DNA of 64,000 bases from contig JAYVTG010000113.1 in NCBI GenBank assembly GCA_043774625.1, positions 18,473 to 82,472 of the forward strand. The letters run 5' to 3'. Of this stretch, positions 16,225-25,085 are shown one piece after another. The notes beneath the pieces are model-generated. The model made no database searches and was not told the origin of the DNA. It worked only from the letters and a program-made list of their open reading frames with translations. The stretch's first letter is position 1. Every line of letters starts with the position of its first letter. Both the position numbers and the translations under genes were made by a program. Source of the DNA: JAAFIP01 sp043774625. Lineage in GTDB: Bacteria > Pseudomonadota > Gammaproteobacteria > Burkholderiales > Burkholderiaceae_C.

Positions 16225-17712
16225 ATGCAGTGCGATAACCCCGATCTCTTCCAGACGGCGCTTGGCCACCATGAAAATCTGCCGTCCTACGGCCACCTTA
16301 TCGGCAACAAGTGGCTAGGCAGCCAGTCTGCACCAGTGCCGGTTTTGGCACCAGCGACTGGACGGCATTTTGCATGGCTGGCCAGTGGCGGCGCTACCGA
16401 AATTAACGCTGCTGTGCAGGCCGCACGCGCAGCGCTCAACGGGGCCTGGGGACGACTCACCGCCACCGAACGCGGGCGCTTGATGCAGGCGTTCGCCGCG
16501 CGCGTTCTCGATCAGACTGAGCGACTGGCCTGGATCGAGGCGCATGACACTGGAAAGCCGATCTCGCAGGCCCGCGCCGACATGCGCGCTGTGGCTCGTT
16601 ACTTCGAGTTCTATGGTGGCGCAGCCGACAAGGTGCACGGTGAGGTCATTCCCTACCTCAATGGCTACAACGTCTCAGTCGTGCGCGAGCCGCTGGGCGT
16701 CACCGCCCACATCACGCCCTGGAACTACCCCGCGCAAATGTTCGGCCGCACCATTGCGCCGGCCCTGGCTATGGGCAATGCCGCTGTACTCAAGCCGGCC
16801 GAGGAAGCTTGCCTGGTTTGCCTTGAACTGGGCAAGCTCGCCGTTGAGGCGGGGTTTCCGCCCGGTGCGCTGAATATCGTCACCGGCCTGGGCGAGAACG
16901 CCGGTGCCGCGCTCACGGCGCACCCAGGCGTGAATTTCATATCCTTCACTGGCTCGCCCGAGGTGGGATGCCTGGTGCAGGAAGCCGCCGCCCGCAACCA
17001 TGTGCCCGTAGTTCTCGAGCTTGGGGGCAAGTCGCCCCAGGTGGTGTTTGATGATGCCGATCTGGAGCGCGCGGCCAGCGCCGTTTGCACCGCCATCACT
17101 CAAAATGCGGGCCAAACCTGTTCTGCCGGCAGCCGCGTATTGGTGCAGCGCAACGTGTTCGATCGCTTCGCGGCCATGCTGCGTGAACGATTTGCAGCGC
17201 TGCGCATCGGTCGCCCCGAGGACGACGCCAACTTGGGCCCTCTGATCAACCAAACGCAGCAGCGGCGGGTTATGCAGTTTATTGAGAACGCCAAGCGCGA
17301 TCAACTCCCCATCATTGCGCAGGCCAACCTGTCCGATTCGTTGGGCAACGGCTTCTTCGTCACACCCATCGTTTTCGGCCCGGCTCCGGCTGAGAACGCA
17401 CTGGTCTGTCAAGAGGTGTTTGGGCCGGTGCTCGTGGCTCAGGTGTTCGACACGGAAGAAGACGCCGTGCGGCTCGCCAATGGCACCGAATTCGGCTTGG
17501 TGGCCGGGGTATGGACCCGCGATGGCGCGCGACAGCAGCGAATGGCCCGCAACATCGTGTCCGGCCAGGTCTTTATCAACTGCTACGGTGCTGGCGGCGG
17601 GGTCGAACTACCGTTTGGCGGCACCAAGCGCAGCGGACACGGTCGTGAAAAGGGGTTCATGGCGCTCGAGGAACTGAGCACCACCAAGACGGTGATCAAC
17701 TACTACGAGTGA
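16225..17712 (+). CDS. NAD(P)-dependent aldehyde dehydrogenase
   Basis: A 495-residue ALDH superfamily member. The key parts are present: the TPWNYPAQM Asn region, KPAEEACL, the FTGSPEVG cofactor loop, the catalytic Glu in VLELGGKSPQ, the catalytic Cys in NAGQTCSAGSR (near residue 298), and EVFGPV. Closest in feel to betaine- or gamma-aminobutyraldehyde-type ALDHs. In this cluster it probably oxidises an aldehyde intermediate to the acid that the CoA transferase then activates. The CoA-transferase gene follows after 10 bp. Confidence 0.92.
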   Translation: MQCDNPDLFQTALGHHENLPSYGHLIGNKWLGSQSAPVPVLAPATGRHFAWLASGGATEINAAVQAARAALNGAWGRLTATERGRLMQAFAARVLDQTERLAWIEAHDTGKPISQARADMRAVARYFEFYGGAADKVHGEVIPYLNGYNVSVVREPLGVTAHITPWNYPAQMFGRTIAPALAMGNAAVLKPAEEACLVCLELGKLAVEAGFPPGALNIVTGLGENAGAALTAHPGVNFISFTGSPEVGCLVQEAAARNHVPVVLELGGKSPQVVFDDADLERAASAVCTAITQNAGQTCSAGSRVLVQRNVFDRFAAMLRERFAALRIGRPEDDANLGPLINQTQQRRVMQFIENAKRDQLPIIAQANLSDSLGNGFFVTPIVFGPAPAENALVCQEVFGPVLVAQVFDTEEDAVRLANGTEFGLVAGVWTRDGARQQRMARNIVSGQVFINCYGAGGGVELPFGGTKRSGHGREKGFMALEELSTTKTVINYYE

Positions 17713-17722
17713 AACAAACGCT

Positions 17723-18841
17723 ATGACCACCAAACCTCTCGATGGCATCCTCGTCGTCGCGCTGGAACAAGCTGTAGCTGCGCCTTGGTGTTCGAGCCGG
17801 CTGGCCGACGCCGGTGCCCGCGTGATCAAGATTGAGCGACCCGAAGGCGACTTTGCGCGCGGGTACGACCAAGCCGTGCATGGCGAGTCCTCCTATTTCG
17901 TTTGGATCAATCGTGGCAAGGAATCAGTCGTGCTGAACCTTCGTAGCGAGGCCGACCAAGACGTGCTTGGCGAGCTCGTAGCAGCGGCCGACGTATTCAT
18001 TCAGAATCTGGCCCCGGGTGCAGCGCAGCGGCTAGGCTTTGGCTCGCAAGAGTTGCGCGAGCGATACCCCAAGCTCATTACCTGCGACATCTCTGGCTAC
18101 GGAGAATCCGGCCCGCTCCACCAGCTCAAAGCCTACGACTTGCTTGTCCAGGCCGAGAGCGGACTGGTTGCTGTCAGCGGCGCACCCGGCGCTTGGGGCC
18201 GCATTGGAGTCTCGCTGTGTGATATCACCGCCGGCATGAATGCGCTCATCGGGATTCAGCAGGCGCTGTTGCAGCGCGCGAAAACAGGCGTGGGTAGTGG
18301 CATCAAGGTGTCGCTGTTCGACTCGGCTGCCGAACTGATGGCCGTGCCTTACCTGCAAGCGCGTTACGGTGGCCGCGCGCCTGAGCGCGTCGGTCTGCGC
18401 CACCCCAGCATCGCGCCTTACGGCGCGTTCACATGCTCAGACGGGCGCGCATTGGTGCTATCCATCCAGAACGAGCGCGAGTGGGCGAATTTTTGCGCGA
18501 CATTCATGAACGATGCCGCCATGTGCAGCGACGAGCGCTTTCGCAACAACGCTTTGCGTACTCACCATCGCGATGCGCTAGAGGCCGATATTCAGGCGGT
18601 GTTCGGCGGCCTCACCTACCCCCAGGCGGTTGATCGGCTCACCCAGGCGCAGACGGCCTATGGCGCGATTAACTCGGTGCATGACCTGATCGCGCATCCG
18701 CAGCTGCGCACGCGGGCGATGCTGGTCAACGGCAGTCGGGTCGAGGTGCCCGCTACGCCCTATGTCACGGATTGGGATGATAACGAGTTCAGTGCCGCCC
18801 CGGCCATTGGCCAACACAGTCAGCTGCCGCGCGGCGACTGA
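17723..18841 (+). CDS. CaiB/BaiF (class III) CoA transferase
   Basis: A 372-residue formyl-CoA-transferase-type protein: PLDGILVVALEQAVAAPWCSSRLADAGARVIKIERPEGD at the N-terminus in short conserved blocks, NRGKESVVLNL, FIQNLAPGAAQRLGF, the GVSLCDITAG region around the catalytic Asp, and RHPSIAPYGAF. Class III transferases move CoA between acids. It probably activates the product of the ALDH step for the CitE-like lyase. It is the last gene of its transcription unit and is closed by the terminator at 18876-18904, which mainly serves the opposite strand. Confidence 0.9.
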   Translation: MTTKPLDGILVVALEQAVAAPWCSSRLADAGARVIKIERPEGDFARGYDQAVHGESSYFVWINRGKESVVLNLRSEADQDVLGELVAAADVFIQNLAPGAAQRLGFGSQELRERYPKLITCDISGYGESGPLHQLKAYDLLVQAESGLVAVSGAPGAWGRIGVSLCDITAGMNALIGIQQALLQRAKTGVGSGIKVSLFDSAAELMAVPYLQARYGGRAPERVGLRHPSIAPYGAFTCSDGRALVLSIQNEREWANFCATFMNDAAMCSDERFRNNALRTHHRDALEADIQAVFGGLTYPQAVDRLTQAQTAYGAINSVHDLIAHPQLRTRAMLVNGSRVEVPATPYVTDWDDNEFSAAPAIGQHSQLPRGD

Positions 18842-18875
18842 GATGACGCAGCCCGCAGACTACAAGTAAATACAA

Positions 18876-18904
18876 ATAAAAAAGCCCGGTGCAAAGCCGG
18901 GCTT
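18876..18904 (-). terminator. terminator between the CoA transferase and DUF1330 genes
   Basis: The hairpin AAGCCCGG (882-889 of this kilobase) pairs with CCGGGCTT (897-904) around a 7-nt loop. On the minus strand it is followed by a TTTTTTATTTG run, so it ends the leftward DUF1330 operon. A T-tract is missing on the plus side. Confidence 0.8.
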
Positions 18905-18931
18905 GGGTAGTGCGTTGAACGTGGAACCGCT

Positions 18932-19228
18932 TTACGGCGGCGCAGCACCCTCAACCACGATCAGGTTAGAACGCGAGGCACGCTGGCGAATCAGCTTTGC
19001 ACCCGCGTACTCGGGCGAATCAATCCAGGCCTGCGCCTGTGCCATGCTGGGGAATTCCAGGATGACCAGGCGCCTGGGCTGCCAGTCGCCTTCGAGTTGC
19101 TCCACCTTGCCGCCACGGGCAAGGAAGCGCCCACCATACTGCGCAACGGTGGGGACGGAGAGCTTCTTGTAGTCCTCAAGCAAGACCGCGTCGAGAACCT
19201 CCATATCGTTGATGACATAGGCAGCCAT
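18932..19228 (-). CDS. DUF1330-family small protein
   Basis: A 98-residue protein, start taken at the ATG at 19228 (MAAYVINDMEVLD). The fold pattern AYVIN, then YKKLSVPTVAQYGGRFLARGGK, then RRLVILEFPSMAQAQAWIDSPEY is the DUF1330 dimeric ferredoxin-like domain. Function unknown; such proteins are common accessory genes in catabolic clusters, like the EthD gene at 11195. It is the last gene of a seven-gene leftward unit running from 24894. Confidence 0.8.
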   Translation of the reverse strand: MAAYVINDMEVLDAVLLEDYKKLSVPTVAQYGGRFLARGGKVEQLEGDWQPRRLVILEFPSMAQAQAWIDSPEYAGAKLIRQRASRSNLIVVEGAAPP

Positions 19229-19247
19229 AGTGCAAGAACCTTTCTCT

Positions 19248-20162
19248 TCAGGCGGCATTTTTGAGAGACGGTGGCTGTTGGCGCACCTGGATACCGAGCT
19301 CCTTCTCACGAACGAACATCAGCGCAGCGGTGTCGCGGTCGCCCAGTCCCATCGCAATCGCTCTGTCCATCGTGGCCTGCGCCGCACGCCCCACCAGCGC
19401 CTCAAAACCCATAGCCTCGGCGGCCTCGCAAGCCAGACGCACATCCTTGCAAGCCAGCCGGATAGCGAAGCCCGGGCTGTCATCTCCGACAAAGACCTTT
19501 TTGGGCATGGCCACTGCCAGCTGCTGGTTCCACGCCATGGTGGTGCGCATTACTTCTTGCATCAGCTCCAGTGTCAGCCCGGCCTTGATGCCTATAGCCA
19601 GAACCTCGGTGTTGGCCACCATGATGGTGGTGGCGAGCAGGTTGTTGGTCATTTTCATGGCGTGGCCGGTGCCAGGGCCGCCACAGAAGTAAGTGTCGGT
19701 GCCCATGCACTTGAGCACTGGCATCGCGCGGTCAATCGCGGCCTGGTTGCCGCCGACCATCAGCGTCAGCGTGCCGGTTACGGCGTGCTCACTGGTTTTG
19801 CCCACGGGGGAGTCAACCAGTTCCATGCCCCGCGCTCGCAGCGCATCGCCGACGCGGCGCGAGGTGCCAGGGTCTATGGTGCTCATCTCGATCACAATGC
19901 CGCCCTTTTGCAGACCTGCGACAACACCATCCGGGCCCAGGACGGCCTCCTCGACGTGTTGCGGCTCCGGCAGCATGGTGACCACGATCTCGCTGGCTTG
20001 GCCTACTTCGCGGCCATTGGCGGCACTCTTAGCGCCTAATTTGACCAAGGTGGCAACCGCCTCGGGACTTCGGTCATAGACGGTGAGCTCATGCCCCGCC
20101 TTAACGATGTTGGCTGCCATGGGAGCGCCCATAACCCCCAAGCCAATAAATCCGATCTTCAT
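19248..20162 (-). CDS. 3-hydroxyisobutyrate-dehydrogenase-family NAD(P) oxidoreductase
   Basis: A 304-residue beta-hydroxyacid dehydrogenase from the ATG at 20162. It has the Rossmann motif IGFIGLGVMGAPMA, the substrate motif DSPVGKTSEHAVTGTLTLMVGG and the catalytic Lys in GHAMKMTNNLL near residue 175. Relatives reduce tartronate semialdehyde or oxidise 3-hydroxyisobutyrate. In this cluster it probably handles a short hydroxy-acid or semialdehyde produced downstream. It lies 43 bp from the ABC substrate-binding gene on the same strand. Confidence 0.88.
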   Translation of the reverse strand: MKIGFIGLGVMGAPMAANIVKAGHELTVYDRSPEAVATLVKLGAKSAANGREVGQASEIVVTMLPEPQHVEEAVLGPDGVVAGLQKGGIVIEMSTIDPGTSRRVGDALRARGMELVDSPVGKTSEHAVTGTLTLMVGGNQAAIDRAMPVLKCMGTDTYFCGGPGTGHAMKMTNNLLATTIMVANTEVLAIGIKAGLTLELMQEVMRTTMAWNQQLAVAMPKKVFVGDDSPGFAIRLACKDVRLACEAAEAMGFEALVGRAAQATMDRAIAMGLGDRDTAALMFVREKELGIQVRQQPPSLKNAA

Positions 20163-20204
20163 AGTAGTTTGCTCCAAGTAATTAGTAGTTCGAAAAAACT
20201 AGGC

Positions 20205-21449
20205 TCAGGCCTGGTCGCTCCATTGCTTGATGTCCCAGACCGGACGACCACGCAGGTCGGTGGCGTCTTTGCGAGTAAATTCGCTGGTAGCTGGCTTAGC
20301 ACCCAACTTGTCATAGGCTTGCTTGGTCAATGCGCTGGTGCGAGAAAAAGCGTCTTTGATCTTGTTCCACTCCAAAGCCTTTGGAATAACCTTGTTGTCG
20401 GCCATAAATTTCGAGGTCTCCAAAATGGCTCTAGCGTCCGCCTCAGTGGGCCATGACCAGCCGCGAGAAAACAGCACATCGTCTTTGACGACCTTGGCGC
20501 CTTGCTCAGCGTCGAGCTTCCAGTAGTCCTTGACCAGTTGCGAGACTGCTCCGGCATCCATTGCCGTCAGGGCGGCAACGGCTTCTTGTTGCGCCACGAG
20601 AAACGCGACAACAGCCTGCGGATGTTTTTCGATCAGCCCGTTGCGGCCAATCCAGAACGAGCGGTGCAAGTAATAGCCGTCCGGGTAAAAAAGCGACTTC
20701 TTCACGTTAGGCAACAAAATGCCAGCGCCCTTGCCCGCAGGGCCGTCGTAATACTCCTCGCTGAATCCAAATGAATTGGCAATTGCTGTCGTACCGCTGG
20801 CTTGCGCTGCCAAGTAGGCAGGGTAGATGGTGCAGGTTGCGTCCACACCGGTGGGCACTGACGCCGCCTGGGCGTGTGTCGGCATATTGATGAACTTGAT
20901 ACCTGTGTCTTTGATGTCGTCCACGCCCATCTCATAGCGAAGCATCTGGAACAGCGCGCTCTGGGGATCACCACCTAATGACACCCCAACCGTTTTGCCT
21001 TTGAGGTCCTGGAAGTTACGTATGGCCGAACCCTTTTTCGTTGTGATCAAAAAGCGCAAGTGACCTTCGCCCACAACCAACAAGCTGATGGGCAGGCCGC
21101 TTGAAATACCGCGAGTAATCGGCGTGTTGCCCCACATGCCGATGTCCAGATTGTTGCCCACCATGGCTTCAACCATCGGCAGCGCGGTGGGGTACTCGCG
21201 CCAGTCAATCGTCAGGTTGTAGCCGTACTCGGATGCGCGTTTTTCCAACAACTTGTTGTTAATCATGTACTGCGTCATGGGTGAATTGCCTGCAGCCCAT
21301 GGGATTCGTCCGATAGATATTTTCAGATCTTGGCGGGAGCCTTGCGCACGGATGATGGCTGGCATGCCGAGAAAGCCAGCACCAATGAGGGCTGTGCTGC
21401 CAAGGACGAGTTGCCTGCGTGAGGTGACGGGTTTGTTCGATGGGGTCAT
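20205..21449 (-). CDS. NitT/TauT-type ABC transporter substrate-binding protein
   Basis: A 414-residue periplasmic protein with a Tat-like leader: two arginines (TSRRQLVLG) followed by a hydrophobic stretch and an IIRAQG cleavage region near residue 37. The body matches NMT1/OMP-type aliphatic sulfonate, nitrate or pyrimidine-precursor binding proteins (ISIGRIPWAAGNSP, then VGEGHLRFLITTKKGSAIRNFQDLKGKTVGVSLG in blocks). Ligand unknown; given the neighbours an organic acid or lactone is likelier than taurine. No sulfonatase or desulfonating monooxygenase lies nearby. Confidence 0.85.
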   Translation of the reverse strand: MTPSNKPVTSRRQLVLGSTALIGAGFLGMPAIIRAQGSRQDLKISIGRIPWAAGNSPMTQYMINNKLLEKRASEYGYNLTIDWREYPTALPMVEAMVGNNLDIGMWGNTPITRGISSGLPISLLVVGEGHLRFLITTKKGSAIRNFQDLKGKTVGVSLGGDPQSALFQMLRYEMGVDDIKDTGIKFINMPTHAQAASVPTGVDATCTIYPAYLAAQASGTTAIANSFGFSEEYYDGPAGKGAGILLPNVKKSLFYPDGYYLHRSFWIGRNGLIEKHPQAVVAFLVAQQEAVAALTAMDAGAVSQLVKDYWKLDAEQGAKVVKDDVLFSRGWSWPTEADARAILETSKFMADNKVIPKALEWNKIKDAFSRTSALTKQAYDKLGAKPATSEFTRKDATDLRGRPVWDIKQWSDQA

Positions 21450-21510
21450 GGTTGTCTCCTTTAATTGAGTAAGGTCAGGGGGGAAAAGTTACAAGGCAAA
21501 GCAGTCGACT

Positions 21511-22374
21511 TCAGTTGACCGCCGCGGAAACGGGTTGCATGCTGCCGCCAATGGCGCGGTAGGCTTCGTCCCGAATGAGATCCCATATCTGTTCGACATG
21601 GCGGCCAAAATTCAATTCAGCGCGGGTATGTTCGCTGCGCTCGCGTGGGAGGTCAATCGGAATGACAGCGCGCACCCGACCAGGGTGACTGCTCATGACC
21701 ACGACGCGGTCGGCCAAAAACACCGCCTCTTCAATGTCGTGTGTGATAAAAATGGCCGTCTTGCGCTGCTCGCGCGGGGCAGTCTGCCCCCAAATTTGTA
21801 GCAGTTCCACTTGCAAAATCAGTCGGGTCTGGGCATCTAGCGCGCCCAGCGGCTCATCCATCAGCAGAATGTCTGGGCCGTTAGCCAACAACCGTGCCAG
21901 CGCCACGCGCTGGCGCATGCCGCCAGACAACTGGTGTGGGTACTTCTTTTCAGAACCGGTCAGGCGCACCAAGTCGATGAAGTGTCGAATTCGGTCTTCA
22001 CGCTGCTGCAGTGAAAACGGTTTGCCAGGCGTGCCATAACGCAGGCCAAAGCCAACGTTTTCTTGCACCGTCTGCCAGGGCATGAGCGCGTAGTCTTGGA
22101 ACATGACCCCTCTATCAGCGCCCGGCCCCGTGACAGGCACGCCATCTTTTTCAATGGTTCCTGCTGTGGGGTGATCCAAGCCAGCCACCATATTTAAAAC
22201 GGTCGATTTGCCGCAACCGGACGGACCCACGATACAAACGAATTCGCCGTTCTGGATGTCTAAATTAACGTCGGTCACGGCCAGAGTGGTCTCACCGGTA
22301 CGTGGCGCCACAAAGCGCTTGGTCACGCCTTGCAGGCGCAACTTGACGGGCGTGTCAGTCTGGACATTGGTCAT
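21511..22374 (-). CDS. NitT/TauT-type ABC transporter ATP-binding protein
   Basis: A 287-residue ATPase from the ATG at 22374. Walker A is GPSGCGKST, the Q-loop MFQDYALMPWQTV, the ABC signature LSGGMRQRVALARLL, Walker B ILLMDEPLGALD and the H-loop FITHDIEEAVFLAD. The start shares its A with the upstream permease stop (TGATG), supporting this choice over the longer ORF. It energises the two permeases upstream of it in the same operon. Confidence 0.93.
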   Translation of the reverse strand: MTNVQTDTPVKLRLQGVTKRFVAPRTGETTLAVTDVNLDIQNGEFVCIVGPSGCGKSTVLNMVAGLDHPTAGTIEKDGVPVTGPGADRGVMFQDYALMPWQTVQENVGFGLRYGTPGKPFSLQQREDRIRHFIDLVRLTGSEKKYPHQLSGGMRQRVALARLLANGPDILLMDEPLGALDAQTRLILQVELLQIWGQTAPREQRKTAIFITHDIEEAVFLADRVVVMSSHPGRVRAVIPIDLPRERSEHTRAELNFGRHVEQIWDLIRDEAYRAIGGSMQPVSAAVN

Positions 22375-23168
22375 CAATTTCTCCACGGAAGTAGCCGCAG
22401 CTCGGCGGCGCGAAACAAGCGGTCGATCAGCAGAGCGACCAAGCCAACCACCACCATGCACACCACGATGGCGTTGAGGTCAATGCTGTAGGCGTAAAAG
22501 ACGAACATCATTTGACCGATGCCGCCTGAGCCGCCGCCCCCGGACTTTGCGCCCACCGCAAGCTCCGCCGCAATGATGGCAGTCCAGGCGACGCCCATAG
22601 CCAGTCGAGAGCCGAGCATGACGCTGGGCATGGCACCAGGCAAAATCACACGCGTCAAGATAGTTAAGCGCGACACGCCCATCGTCTGCGCGGCTAGCAC
22701 CAGTTTGCGGTCTACGCGGCTGACACCATGCACAGTGTTCACCAGTACCGGAAAGAAGGCGGCATAAGCCACAATGGCCAAAGCCGAGATCGTGCCAGTA
22801 CCAAACCACAAAATAGCAATCGGCAAGATGGCCATCGGCGCAATCGGCCGAAAGCTCTCAATGATGGGGTCTAGGTTTTCCCGCACGGCGCGGCTGGAGC
22901 CCATCAACACGCCAATGACTATTCCCAATGTCAGGGCGATACAAAAACCGAGCGCAACACGTCCTAGGCTTTGTACCAGGGCATTTAGCAAACCGCCCTT
23001 GGTGATCAACTCGACCGCTGTGCTGACCACCCGCAGTGGCGCTGGCGCGGGACTGTTTGCGGGCTGGGCCATCGCCCACAGTTGCCACGCGACCAGCAAA
23101 ATAAGCGGCAAGGCGCAGGCTCGGGTCAGCTGCTGACCGCGTGAAAAGGCAATGGCGTCGTTCTTCAT
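22374..23168 (-). CDS. NitT/TauT-type ABC transporter permease 1
   Basis: A 264-residue inner-membrane permease with about six hydrophobic segments and the EAA-like loop (LAAQTMGVSRLTILTRVILPGAMPSVMLG) that contacts the ATPase. A Gly-rich patch (KSGGGGSGGIGQMM) follows. Start and stop overlap the neighbouring operon genes. Confidence 0.9.
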   Translation of the reverse strand: MKNDAIAFSRGQQLTRACALPLILLVAWQLWAMAQPANSPAPAPLRVVSTAVELITKGGLLNALVQSLGRVALGFCIALTLGIVIGVLMGSSRAVRENLDPIIESFRPIAPMAILPIAILWFGTGTISALAIVAYAAFFPVLVNTVHGVSRVDRKLVLAAQTMGVSRLTILTRVILPGAMPSVMLGSRLAMGVAWTAIIAAELAVGAKSGGGGSGGIGQMMFVFYAYSIDLNAIVVCMVVVGLVALLIDRLFRAAELRLLPWRN

Positions 23169-24058
23169 TGCAATCCCGTTCCTTCAGACCAGGGTGTGAG
23201 CAGGCGTTGCAGCGAACGCAAACCCACATCGCACAGGTAGCCAACAACGCCAATCACCAAGATAAATGCAAACACTTTGGGAGTCATGAGGAGCTGGCGA
23301 TACCATTCAATAGCGAACCCTAGCCCGCTTGGCGAGCCGATCAATTCAGCCGCCACGATGGCTGCCCACGACGCCGCAAATGCCAAGCGAATGCCCACCA
23401 TCACGGTGGGTAACGCGGCTGGAATCAATACGTGCCGCAAAACCGCACGGCGGTGGATACCCATGGTGCTGGCGGCCGCAAGTAGCTTGGTGTCAACCTG
23501 GCGAACACCCGCTACGGTGTTCAGCAAAATGGGGAAAAAACCCACGTAAACCATGATGAAAACGGGCAATGTGTTGCCCACACCAAAAATGAACAACGCC
23601 AACGGCAACCAAGCAATGCCTGAGATCGGTCGTAGCAGCTCGACCACTGGATCCACAAACGAATCGACGCCTCGACTGCGCCCCATCCAAAAGCCCAACG
23701 GAACGGCCAGCACGATCGAAATAACCAGCGCAATCAGCAAGCGCGATGTGCTGATCAGCGCATGTTGGAACAGCTCGCCGTCTGCCACCAGCTCCCACAC
23801 GGCTTGCAACACAGCAATCGGTGAAGGCAGTTGCAGCGGATTGTCATTCCACCAATAAAACAACCCCCAAAAACTCCCGAAAATCGCAAACGCACGCAAC
23901 GCGATGAACCAGCGCTGGCGAAGTACGCGTCCCATCAGGCCATAACCAACCACGCTGTCCGACCCGACAACCTTGCCTGCAACCAACGAAGGTTCAGCCA
24001 AGAGTTGTCTTGTGGGGTTTGCGGTTTTTATTTGCGACAAGGTCACGGTGAGCTCCAC
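23165..24058 (-). CDS. NitT/TauT-type ABC transporter permease 2
   Basis: A 297-residue permease with an extended soluble N-terminus (about 45 residues), six predicted membrane segments and the coupling loop LAAASTMGIHRRAVLRHVLI. Two different permeases imply a heterodimeric channel with the one at 22374, whose start it overlaps by 4 bp (ATGA). It lies 11 bp after the SDR gene in the same leftward unit. Confidence 0.9.
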   Translation of the reverse strand: MELTVTLSQIKTANPTRQLLAEPSLVAGKVVGSDSVVGYGLMGRVLRQRWFIALRAFAIFGSFWGLFYWWNDNPLQLPSPIAVLQAVWELVADGELFQHALISTSRLLIALVISIVLAVPLGFWMGRSRGVDSFVDPVVELLRPISGIAWLPLALFIFGVGNTLPVFIMVYVGFFPILLNTVAGVRQVDTKLLAAASTMGIHRRAVLRHVLIPAALPTVMVGIRLAFAASWAAIVAAELIGSPSGLGFAIEWYRQLLMTPKVFAFILVIGVVGYLCDVGLRSLQRLLTPWSEGTGLQ

Positions 24059-24069
24059 GGCGCTGGGAC

Positions 24070-24894
24070 TTAACGGGTCACCGATACGAAGCCGCCATCA
24101 ACGTACAGCGTGTGTCCGTTGATATAGGCACCAGCGTCCGATGCCAGCAGCAGCGCGGCACCGCAGATATCCTCGGGCCGACCCCAGCGCTTGGCCGGCG
24201 TCCAGTTGGTGACGAAGGCGTTGAAGTCGGGGTCGTTGGCCTGGCTGAACGGGGTGATGGTGTAGCCAGGTGCCAAGGCGTTGACGGTAACACCGGTGCC
24301 AGCCAGATCGGCGGCCATGGCACGCGTCAAGCCGGAGACACCGCTCTTGGCTGCCACATAAGGCACCAGGTTGGGTCGGGCCACGTAGTTCATGATCGAG
24401 CCCATGTTGATAATGCGGCCACCGCCTTGCTTGACCATCAGCCGCGCAACTTGCTGCGCCACTAAAAAGCAGGCCGTCAGGTCGGTGTCGATCACCTTTT
24501 GCCATTCCTCGGGCGTGAGTTCCAGAAAGGGCGTGCGGACGATCACACCTGCGTTGTTGACGACGATGTCGATGCGTCCACATTGCGTGACGGCTTGTGC
24601 AATCGCATCGGCCACGGCCTTGGGGTCCGTGACATCGAACACCAGCCCGTAAGCATCGCAGCCGGCTTGACGGAATTCGCGAACCCGCTCGTGCACGCTT
24701 TCGTTAAAGTCGGCCAGCACGATGCGCGCACCAGCAGCGGCAAAACCTTTTGCCAGACCGGACGCTATGCCGCCCGCGCCGCCCGTGATGAGTGCAACCT
24801 TGCCTTCAAGCGAAAACAGCTTGGCCGGAGCGAAGCTCTGGTAGAGATGATTGCCCGCATTGACGGAGCCGGGGATGGGGGTGGCAATAGACAT
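24070..24894 (-). CDS. SDR-family oxidoreductase (gluconate/glucose dehydrogenase-like)
   Basis: A 274-residue classical SDR. The cofactor motif is TGGAGGIASG near residue 36, NNAGVIV lies near 114, the catalytic Ser is in NMGSIMNYV, the YVAAKSG pair lies near 176-180, and the protein ends with YINGHTLYVDGGFVSV. D61 in VLADFN suggests NAD(H). It resembles 2-deoxy-D-gluconate or 5-ketogluconate dehydrogenases, so a sugar-acid substrate is likely. First gene of the leftward unit 24894-18932, divergent from the SMP-30 lactonase gene. Confidence 0.88.
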   Translation of the reverse strand: MSIATPIPGSVNAGNHLYQSFAPAKLFSLEGKVALITGGAGGIASGLAKGFAAAGARIVLADFNESVHERVREFRQAGCDAYGLVFDVTDPKAVADAIAQAVTQCGRIDIVVNNAGVIVRTPFLELTPEEWQKVIDTDLTACFLVAQQVARLMVKQGGGRIINMGSIMNYVARPNLVPYVAAKSGVSGLTRAMAADLAGTGVTVNALAPGYTITPFSQANDPDFNAFVTNWTPAKRWGRPEDICGAALLLASDAGAYINGHTLYVDGGFVSVTR

Positions 24895-25009
24895 AAAAGA
24901 AAGGCAGAGCCTGCAATCTCCATATTTTTAATGATCTTATGCTAGGCTGGCGCGGCCTCATTCGGAATCGGAACTTGGGCAATGGGGCCTACGCACAAAC
25001 CGAAGGCTG

Positions 25010-25032
25010 GGGGTTCGCAGCTTTCGAACCCC
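25010..25032. promoter_or_regulatory. 8-bp inverted repeat in the divergent SDR / SMP-30 promoter region
   Basis: GGGGTTCG (25010-25017) and CGAACCCC (25025-25032) form a perfect palindrome with a 7-nt spacer, in the 191-bp gap between two divergent units of the catabolic cluster. Position and symmetry suit an operator for the cluster regulator. The binding protein is not known. Confidence 0.45.
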
Positions 25033-25085
25033 TGTTTGCCGCAATGCAGATGGCTCGAACGTCCCAGCGCTTCTAACATGGAGGC

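Noticed and set aside
20205..24058. ABC importer as a taurine or sulfonate transporter
   Set aside because: The family is right but no desulfonation genes lie nearby; the catabolic neighbours point to an organic acid.
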